64,000 nt of DNA. Origin: Echinicola marina (GTDB lineage: Bacteria; Bacteroidota; Bacteroidia; Cytophagales; Cyclobacteriaceae). Below are positions 36,209 to 43,328 of this stretch, in pieces; the first letter of the stretch is position 1, and each line of letters begins with the position of its first letter. The stretch lies in NCBI RefSeq assembly GCF_020463795.1, contig NZ_CP080025.1, forward strand, positions 3,779,501-3,843,500, read 5' to 3'. The position numbers and the translations under genes were made by a program. The notes under the pieces were generated by a model. That model ran no database searches and was not told where the DNA came from. It saw nothing but the letters and a program-made list of their open reading frames with translations.

Positions 36209-37735
36209 ATGGAAGTTACCATAGATAAAACTTGCCCAAAGTCATTAATGCATAGCCTCATGCTTGTCTTTTTTCTTGTACTTGTTCTGCTGGGGTACAG
36301 CAGCTTGGCACAAACCGGTAAAAAAGCAATTGTTCCCAGTGCTAAAGCCAAAAGGAGTTATACTTTATTGCCTTTGGGGGATTCCATTACCGAGGGAGGA
36401 AGTTCCTTTTCCTCTTACTTATACCCCTTATGGGAGCAGCTTTTTACGGAAGGCTATCAGGTTGAGTTTATTGGCCCAAATAACAGCCCCTCCAGAATAG
36501 GAGGGATAGCCCATGCAGGTTTTGGAGGGAAAACTACGGAGTTTCTGGCGCAGCAGATTGATAGTATTTACCATCAATATCCTGCTGACATTGTATTGCT
36601 GCACAGTGGACATAACCATTTTTCTGAAGAAAAACCGATAGCCCAGATCATTGAAGCGCAAAGTACCATTATCCATAAAATTAAGAGGATAAATCCAGAT
36701 GCCATTATTATGGTGGCTCAGGTCATTGAAAGTGGTAAGCTTCCAAAATATGCCTATCTGCCATCGCTTAATGCTGCCACTGCTTCCATGGTAAAGACAT
36801 TGGAAGAGCAGTATGACGGCCTTTACTTAGTGGACCAGGCAACTGGATTTTTATGGAAAGAGCATACTGTAACGGATAAGGTACATCCCAATAAGGCCGG
36901 GGCTGAAATAATGGCAAAGAATTGGTTCAATGCCCTGAGAGAGGTTTTAAAAGCTCCCAAATGGTCATTGAAGCCAACTTTGGTTACCTATAAGGAGGTG
37001 GAAAACAGGGATTTAAAACTTCATATTTTTACTAAGAAACCAGGCAATATAGAAAAGAAGAAGCCCTGTATCCTGTTTTTCTTTGGTGGAGGATGGAAGG
37101 TGGGATCTCCCCTACAATTTTATAGAGAATGTGCGCATTTTGCCGAAAAAGGTTTTGTGGCCATCAGTGCAGACTATCGCATCGATTATCTGGATAAGTC
37201 CACCATCTTTGATTGTATCAGTGATGCCAAGTCTGCGGTCCGTTGGGTGAGGGAAAACGCGGAAGAGTTGGGAATAGATGCCGATAAAATAGCGGTGGCC
37301 GGTGCCTCAGCAGGAGGATATCTGGCTGCTGCCACTGCTACGGTTGATGGTTATGATAAAGCAGGGGAAAATCTGGTGATAAGTTCCCGGCCAAATCTGA
37401 ATATCCTTTATTATCCGGTAATAGACAACGCACCTGGGGGATATGGTTCTGATGAGATGAAAGCAAATTACAAAGCAATCTCTCCCCTGTACTGTTTGGA
37501 TCAAGAAGCTCCGCCTAGTCTTATTTTATTGGGAAGTGAAGACCCTTATTTGTCCGTCAATAATGCAGAGAAATACATAGACCAATTGAAAGCATTTGGT
37601 ATCAAAGGAAAGCTAAAAGTTTATAGGGGAGCCGGCCACCCCATCTTTTATTACCGTAAGGGTGTGGGAGAGGCTTATTTCCACACTCTTAGGGATACAG
37701 AAGCCTTCCTGAAAAAACAGGGCTATTTCTATTGA
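36209..37735 (+). CDS. Two-domain esterase: GDSL/SGNH plus alpha/beta-hydrolase
   Basis: 508 residues with an N-terminal export signal (hydrophobic MLVFFLVLVLLGYSSLAQ; ATG 36248 is an alternative start). Domain 1 (about 45-245) is SGNH-type, with LPLGDSITEGG, LHSGHNHF and VHPNKAGAE supplying Ser, Asn/Gly and His. Domain 2 (about 265-505) is an alpha/beta-hydrolase of the carbohydrate-esterase/BD-FAE type: FFFGGGW oxyanion region, nucleophile in GASAGG, acid in LGSEDPYL and His in GAGHPIF. Two different ester-cleaving centres on one chain suggest a substrate with both acetyl and another ester, or two acetyl positions. Confidence 0.83.
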   Translation: MEVTIDKTCPKSLMHSLMLVFFLVLVLLGYSSLAQTGKKAIVPSAKAKRSYTLLPLGDSITEGGSSFSSYLYPLWEQLFTEGYQVEFIGPNNSPSRIGGIAHAGFGGKTTEFLAQQIDSIYHQYPADIVLLHSGHNHFSEEKPIAQIIEAQSTIIHKIKRINPDAIIMVAQVIESGKLPKYAYLPSLNAATASMVKTLEEQYDGLYLVDQATGFLWKEHTVTDKVHPNKAGAEIMAKNWFNALREVLKAPKWSLKPTLVTYKEVENRDLKLHIFTKKPGNIEKKKPCILFFFGGGWKVGSPLQFYRECAHFAEKGFVAISADYRIDYLDKSTIFDCISDAKSAVRWVRENAEELGIDADKIAVAGASAGGYLAAATATVDGYDKAGENLVISSRPNLNILYYPVIDNAPGGYGSDEMKANYKAISPLYCLDQEAPPSLILLGSEDPYLSVNNAEKYIDQLKAFGIKGKLKVYRGAGHPIFYYRKGVGEAYFHTLRDTEAFLKKQGYFY

Positions 37736-37825
37736 ATGCTTTTGTTTTTCTCATTAAGTCAAGATGATTTGGATGGAATGAAGCTTGGTTTGATTTAATA
37801 CAATTTGACATAACCCCATAAGAAT

Positions 37826-40312
37826 ATGAATTATAGAAATCTAATAGTTGTTACATTATTTTTTTGTTTGATTGCCAATATAGGATGCCAATCCAATGAG
37901 GACAAACAAAATAGAGGGGCATCATTCAGGCAATTCAGCGGTATTTACCCTCATTTGGCTTATTATAATGATGAAGGAGAGTGTGGTACAGGGGCGGTGG
38001 TTCCATGGGCCGGTGGGCTTTGGGTGATCACTTATGGACCCCATATGCCTTATGGATCTTCGGATAAACTATATGAAGTGACCCCTGGATTGGAACAGAT
38101 TGTCCATAAGGAAAGTATAGGAGGAACACCTGCCAATAGGATGATTCATGAAGAAAGTAAGCAGCTGTTTATTGGTCCTTATGCAATAGATGAGGAGGGA
38201 AAGCCAAGGGTGATATCTTATGATAAAATGCCTGGAAGGCATACTGGAAATGCTCGACACCTGACAGATCCAGAAAATAAAATCTACTATGGAACCATGG
38301 AAGAAGGATTTTATGAAGTGGATGTGGAGAGTTTAGAGGTAAAAGAACTATATGTGGATGGTAATCAGGTGAGGAGAAAGGGCGAGGAACCGCAGTTTAG
38401 TCCCTTGCTACCAGGAGCGCATGGAAAGGGCTTGTATTCTGGGCAGGGTGTAATGGTCTTTTCCAATAATGGGGAAGATGTGCCGGAGGCCAAAAGACAA
38501 TTTGATATTGAAGCAGGGGCCTTGGCAGAGTGGGATGGAAAGAACTGGAAATTGGTGCGAAGAAACCAATTTGTCGAAATTACCGGTCCTGGAGGGATTT
38601 ATGGTAATTCAAATCCGGAAACAGATCCTATTTGGGCTACAGGATGGGATCACAGATCTGTTTTACTTGGTGTAAGGGACAATAAGAAAGGTTGGGAGTT
38701 TTTTAGACTTCCGAAGGCTTCACATTCTTACGATGGGGCACATGGATGGAATACAGAATGGCCAAGAATTAGAGATATAGGAACTCAAAATGATCCTGAT
38801 TACCTAATGACTATGCACGGTTTATTTTGGGATTTCCCTAAAACATTTAGCGTTGGAAATACTAAAGGGATAAGACCCAGGTCAGCCTATTTGAAGGTTA
38901 TAGGCGATTACACCAGATGGAACGATCAGTTGGTGTTTGGTTGTGATGACTCTGCCCAAAAAGAGTTTTTGAACAAAAGAAACGTCAAAGGAAGCATTGA
39001 AGGTCCAGGCCAGTCCAATTCCAATCTTTGGTTTACAAGCATGGACAAGCCAGATCAGTTGGGACCAAATACAGCTGAGGGATCACTTTATATCAATGAA
39101 AATATTAAAGCAGGAGAAGCATCAGATCCATTTTTATTCGCAGGTTGGGACCAACGTATAGCATGGGTTGATAATAATGGAACATCCTCTGTCAATCTTA
39201 CTTTTCAGGTTGATATCAGTGGTAATGGAGAATGGCAAGATCTTAAAGAAGTGGAAGTCCCAGCAAATAGCTCTGTGGATGTTTCATTTGAAAAAGAGGA
39301 AAAAGGGGAATGGATTAGGGTAATAGCTGATAAATCAACTAAAGGAACGGTGTTTTTTACTTACACAGACAACAGTCGATTTGACAGGTCTGATAAAGGA
39401 ATGTTTGAGGGGATGGCCAGTATTGAGGAAGAAAGTTATAATGCAGGACTGCTTTATGGTTTAGGAGATAATAGAAGAAGTTTGGGGATTTTGGCAGGAA
39501 ATGTTGAGCAGGGGAAATTTCAAAAAACAGCTTATTATGAATTGGATGGAAATATGAACTTGCTGAAAAAGGAAGATCCGAAAACATCTGATTTCATCGA
39601 AAATAAATTTGCCATTCCTAAAGAGGTGGTAAGTGTTGAAGAAAGTTCTGTGCTGGTAATTGACGACTTGGGTCGAAGATGGAGATTCCCTTTGGGAGAT
39701 GCTCAGTTTGATAAGCTTACCAATAATGGTATTCAGCGGATTGCCAGAGAAGTAGCTACAGAGAGAGATCTGATGAATTTACATGGAACATTCTATGAAT
39801 TACCAGCCGAAAATGCAGATGGTTTTGCAAAGGTAAGGCCTGTATCTTCCCATAATTTGGCAGTGTATGATTATGCCTCTTATAGGGGATTATTGGTGAT
39901 GACCGGGATTGATCCTGAAATTGGGAATTCAGAACACGTGATTGTTTCTGAAGACGGAAAAGCTGCAGTATGGGCAGGAGTAATTGATGATTTATGGGAG
40001 TTGGGCAAGCCTATGGGGCAAGGAGGACCATGGAAAAACACTAAGGTTCAGGCTAATGAAAGTTCTGATCCATATTTGATAGGGTTTTATGATAAGAAGT
40101 CAATGACATTGTCTCATGATGCAGCTCAACCTGTTAACTTTACTGTAGAAGTAGAACCTATTGGACATGGTCCGTGGATGGAATATAAGACTTTTGAAGT
40201 AAAGCCAGGGGAGAAGCTGGAATATGTGTTCCCTGATGATTTCCAAGTAAGATGGATTCGATTTAGCGTTGATCAGGATTGCAAGGCTACCAGCTGGTTA
40301 GATTATAAATAA
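37826..40312 (+). CDS. Unrecognised lipoprotein with internal module duplication
   Basis: 828 residues. The leader ends in LIANIGCQS, a probable lipoprotein signal. The family was not recognised. Residues about 30-320 have short repeating beta patterns (GGLWVITYG, KIYYGTMEEGFYEVD, PIWATGWDHRSVLLG), suggesting a propeller. A roughly 180-residue module then occurs twice, at about 328-515 and 650-828: both copies contain HG.F...P, a later RP.S segment, SDP[FY]L, a beta-sandwich and a closing W-I-R strand. Charged and aromatic content suggests sugar binding or hydrolysis, but no catalytic motif can be named. It precedes the exported FAD oxidoreductase by 21 bases, so the two are probably made together. 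Confidence 0.7.
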   Translation: MNYRNLIVVTLFFCLIANIGCQSNEDKQNRGASFRQFSGIYPHLAYYNDEGECGTGAVVPWAGGLWVITYGPHMPYGSSDKLYEVTPGLEQIVHKESIGGTPANRMIHEESKQLFIGPYAIDEEGKPRVISYDKMPGRHTGNARHLTDPENKIYYGTMEEGFYEVDVESLEVKELYVDGNQVRRKGEEPQFSPLLPGAHGKGLYSGQGVMVFSNNGEDVPEAKRQFDIEAGALAEWDGKNWKLVRRNQFVEITGPGGIYGNSNPETDPIWATGWDHRSVLLGVRDNKKGWEFFRLPKASHSYDGAHGWNTEWPRIRDIGTQNDPDYLMTMHGLFWDFPKTFSVGNTKGIRPRSAYLKVIGDYTRWNDQLVFGCDDSAQKEFLNKRNVKGSIEGPGQSNSNLWFTSMDKPDQLGPNTAEGSLYINENIKAGEASDPFLFAGWDQRIAWVDNNGTSSVNLTFQVDISGNGEWQDLKEVEVPANSSVDVSFEKEEKGEWIRVIADKSTKGTVFFTYTDNSRFDRSDKGMFEGMASIEEESYNAGLLYGLGDNRRSLGILAGNVEQGKFQKTAYYELDGNMNLLKKEDPKTSDFIENKFAIPKEVVSVEESSVLVIDDLGRRWRFPLGDAQFDKLTNNGIQRIAREVATERDLMNLHGTFYELPAENADGFAKVRPVSSHNLAVYDYASYRGLLVMTGIDPEIGNSEHVIVSEDGKAAVWAGVIDDLWELGKPMGQGGPWKNTKVQANESSDPYLIGFYDKKSMTLSHDAAQPVNFTVEVEPIGHGPWMEYKTFEVKPGEKLEYVFPDDFQVRWIRFSVDQDCKATSWLDYK

Positions 40313-40333
40313 ACAATATATCCAAAATAGATT

Positions 40334-42112
40334 ATGATGAAGCAATATCTCTTTGCAGTAATTTTTACTTTGTTGGCTATAACTACTGGATATGGCCGGC
40401 AAAATGGTGTTTTGATAGAAGCGGAAAGCTTTGATGATTTAGGGGATTGGTTGGTAGACCCGCAGTTTGTCGAACAAATGGGATCTCCCTATTTGCTAGC
40501 ACATGGCATGGGGGAGCCCGTGTCAAATGCCTCTACGAGCTTTAAAATCAAGGATAAAGGGGCATACCATATTTGGGTAAGGAGTAAGAACTGGGCTCCA
40601 GGGGACTGGAAAGCTCCAGGAAGGTTTCAATTGGCTGTAAATGGTAATGTACTGTCAAGTGAATTAGGAACCCAAGCAGGTTGGGGTTGGGAGTATGTAG
40701 GTATGGCTGAATTAAAGAAAAAGACTGTTGAGCTAGAGTTAATTGATTTGACAGGCTTTGATGGAAGATGTGATGCCATTTATTTTTCTCAATCAAGGGA
40801 CGATGTTCCCCCTAGAGCTGGAAAGTCCTTGGCTGAATGGAGGAAAAGTGCCAAAGGTGAAAGTGACCAGCCAGCTGTAGTGGAAGAATATGATTTGGTG
40901 GTAGTTGGAGGTGGAATTGCCGGTTGTGCAGCAGCCATTGCCGCAGCGGAGCAAGGTCTGGAAGTTGCTCTGATTCATGATAGACCTGTATTGGGCGGAA
41001 ATGCCAGTAGTGAAATTCGCGTGCATACATTAGGGATTTATGGCAATTTTGAAAGAATCCTCAAAATGCTGGATACGGAACATTATCCAAATGGCTCGCC
41101 AGAAGCTTATAGGGATGAAGATAAGCGTCATCAAAATATATCAAAATATAAGAATATAGCGCTATACACCAATTGGAGAGCTTATGATGCTTTGGCCGAG
41201 GGAAATACCATTACAGCGGTAGATGCAAGGCACACCTCAGCAGGAAAAAGAATCCGTTTCAAGGCACCTCGTTTTGTCGATTCAACAGGAGATGGCTGGA
41301 TAGGCTATTGGGCTGGTGCAGAGTTTTCCTACGGTAGGGAAGCTGTAGATCAATATGGTGAGGCTTATGAAGAATGGGGAGAGTTGTGGTCTCCCAATAA
41401 AGCAGATGGATTCGTAATGGGTTCATCTGTGCTTTGGAGAACTTATCAAGCGGATAAAGCTTATGAATTCCCTAAAGTACCTTGGGCAGAAGAAGTAGCT
41501 ATGGGACATGAAGCAAAAGCTGGTACATGGAAGTGGGAGCTTTCCCGTTTGGATTATCACCAAATAGAGGATGCAGAAGAAATCAGGGATCATATGCTAA
41601 AAGCTATCTATGGATCCTTTGCCAATCAAAAGGAGTTGCCAGGCATGGAAAAACTTAAATTTGAGTGGATTTCTTATTTAGTTGGGAAAAGAGAGTCCAG
41701 AAGGTTGGTAGGAGATTATATTTTTACTTTTAATGATGTAACGGAGCAAAGAAAGTTTTCTGATGCTGTGGTAATGGAAGAAAGGGAAGTGGACGTGCAT
41801 TACCAACAAAATCTAAAAGATGCTTCAAAACCTGATTTTCTGTCAGAGGCCATATTTTACAGAACACCAATGTATTATATCCCTTATAGAAGCTTATATT
41901 CCAAAAATATCAGTAACCTATTTATGGCAGGGCGTAATTTCAGCTGTTCTCATATCGGCTTAGGAGGTCCAAGGGTAATGAGGACTACTGGTCAAATGGG
42001 GGCTGCAGTGGGCTTTGCTGCTGCCATTTGTGCCAAATACCAATGTGATCCTAGGTCTGTTTATGAGGATCATTTGGACGAATATTTAGAGTTAATAGAA
42101 AAGCAAAAGTGA
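40334..42112 (+). CDS. Exported FAD-dependent oxidoreductase with N-terminal carbohydrate-binding-like domain
   Basis: 592 residues; ATG at 40334 or 40337. A signal peptide (about 1-22, ending near GYGRQ) is followed by a beta-sandwich (about 25-160, VLIEAESFDDLGDW, GAYHIWVRSKNWAPGDW, CDAIYFS) like those in sugar-binding modules. The FAD domain begins at YDLVVVGGGIAGCAAA (about 185-200), followed by LIHDRPVLGGNASSEIR. WISYLVGKRESRRLVGDY, IPYRSLYSKNISNLFMAGRN and GGPRVMRTTGQMGAAVGFAA match the cytoplasmic relative at 29227. Export by a Sec-type signal without a twin arginine is unusual for a flavoenzyme. Its stop overlaps the next gene's GTG. Confidence 0.83.
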   Translation: MMKQYLFAVIFTLLAITTGYGRQNGVLIEAESFDDLGDWLVDPQFVEQMGSPYLLAHGMGEPVSNASTSFKIKDKGAYHIWVRSKNWAPGDWKAPGRFQLAVNGNVLSSELGTQAGWGWEYVGMAELKKKTVELELIDLTGFDGRCDAIYFSQSRDDVPPRAGKSLAEWRKSAKGESDQPAVVEEYDLVVVGGGIAGCAAAIAAAEQGLEVALIHDRPVLGGNASSEIRVHTLGIYGNFERILKMLDTEHYPNGSPEAYRDEDKRHQNISKYKNIALYTNWRAYDALAEGNTITAVDARHTSAGKRIRFKAPRFVDSTGDGWIGYWAGAEFSYGREAVDQYGEAYEEWGELWSPNKADGFVMGSSVLWRTYQADKAYEFPKVPWAEEVAMGHEAKAGTWKWELSRLDYHQIEDAEEIRDHMLKAIYGSFANQKELPGMEKLKFEWISYLVGKRESRRLVGDYIFTFNDVTEQRKFSDAVVMEEREVDVHYQQNLKDASKPDFLSEAIFYRTPMYYIPYRSLYSKNISNLFMAGRNFSCSHIGLGGPRVMRTTGQMGAAVGFAAAICAKYQCDPRSVYEDHLDEYLELIEKQK

Positions 42113-43203
42113 AGTGCTATTATAGAAAATTAATGCTTTTTACTTTCCCCTTTTTGCTCTTATTGGGTTTTGAGGGGAAAGAACTTTTTAAACCTCTTTT
42201 TATGGAACTAACCTTAAAAAGCCAAGAAAATTATGATGGTATCTCTATAGGGAGTTATTCGGAAGACGATTATATTGAACCAATTAATATTGAATTGTAC
42301 AATTTTCATGGAATTCCTGCTTTTTATAGTTCTGAATTTGCTACTGCAGTATGTGAAGATAAAATATGTGAATTATTGCATATCAAGTTGTTTTGGGATT
42401 TGACAGGTAATTATATTGGTTATGACACACTCGCAGGCCATCCTCTGACCAAATTTGACCATGAACCATTTGAAAAGGAGGATTATATAAAATTACATGA
42501 ATTGCTCATGAATGATGGAACTATCTTAAAGTTCAAAAGAAAGGATGAGCTAATCGATAAGAAGATTTTGAGGCCTTCTGATGTAATTGATGGTACTACA
42601 GGTGCCACTGCTTTGGAAATAAAAGAAGAGGTGGTAAAGGGGGCACTTTATACCTCTTATACGCTTTGGCATATTGCACATAAAGGGGAAATACAAAACC
42701 TGCTCAATGAGCAAACTAAAAAGTCGTATACTAAAGAACTTGCCATTGAAATGATGAACTCCGATCGAGACAGCTATCGAATTTTTGCGGTAGATCAGTT
42801 AAGCGTAGATGAGCTTTCGGAAAATATCCCCTTTTTGATCATTGGCTTGAAGCAAGGTAATCCCCTTTTAAGGAAAACAATATTACAAAAGGTGCCTAGC
42901 CCACTTTGGAATGACTTGGATTTCCAGGCAAAGGTCTGCAGTTTGTATGGGCTTTTGGATGTCAATTCAAGGTTTTATTTGCTTCAAAGCTTGAAGGAAG
43001 TTGCCCTTGTTTATTCGCATAGTTTGGAAGAGCTCTCCAAGTATTTAAATAAAATGTCTAAGAATCAGCTGTTGGAATATTTGGAACTTGTGAGCAACTC
43101 AGGGGAGTTAAGCAATTCTTTGAAAACCAATTTGTCAGAATTTGCACGTAGTGAAAACAGGTATGGCTATCTTGTGATGGATTCAGGAATAGTAGAGGAT
43201 TAA
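42109..43203 (+). CDS. Protein with degenerate FMN-binding-like motif and helical repeats
   Basis: 364 residues if the GTG at 42109, overlapping the preceding TGA (GTGA), is used; ATG 42133 is an alternative. A hydrophobic N-terminus (LMLFTFPFLLLLGF) suggests export. Residues about 40-200 include WDLTGNYIGYD, LTKFDHEPFEKEDY and DGTTGATALEI (161-171). The latter resembles the D-x-x-S-G-A-T-x-T motif of FMN_bind domains, but the final Thr/Ser that would carry covalent FMN is replaced by Leu. The C-terminal half (about 205-350) is alpha-helical, HEAT-like. Translational coupling to the exported FAD oxidoreductase suggests a partner role. Family not firmly recognised. Confidence 0.6.
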   Translation: MKCYYRKLMLFTFPFLLLLGFEGKELFKPLFMELTLKSQENYDGISIGSYSEDDYIEPINIELYNFHGIPAFYSSEFATAVCEDKICELLHIKLFWDLTGNYIGYDTLAGHPLTKFDHEPFEKEDYIKLHELLMNDGTILKFKRKDELIDKKILRPSDVIDGTTGATALEIKEEVVKGALYTSYTLWHIAHKGEIQNLLNEQTKKSYTKELAIEMMNSDRDSYRIFAVDQLSVDELSENIPFLIIGLKQGNPLLRKTILQKVPSPLWNDLDFQAKVCSLYGLLDVNSRFYLLQSLKEVALVYSHSLEELSKYLNKMSKNQLLEYLELVSNSGELSNSLKTNLSEFARSENRYGYLVMDSGIVED

Positions 43204-43266
43204 ATCTTAAAGTCTATAGAATGAATTAAAGACTATTTTGTTTCAAAAATCCCTGTTTAAAGAAAA

Positions 43267-43312
43267 AAAAGAGCTTTTCCCTAATTATAAATTACTGGGG
43301 AAAAGCTCTTTT
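43267..43312. terminator. Bidirectional terminator between convergent genes
   Basis: AAAAGAGCTTTTCCC (43267-43281) and GGGAAAAGCTCTTTT (43298-43312) are perfect 15-base arms with a 16-base loop. A- and T-rich ends flank both sides, fitting termination from the plus-strand locus and the minus-strand GH95 gene. Confidence 0.85.
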
Positions 43313-43328
43313 ATAAGCTTAAATCAAT

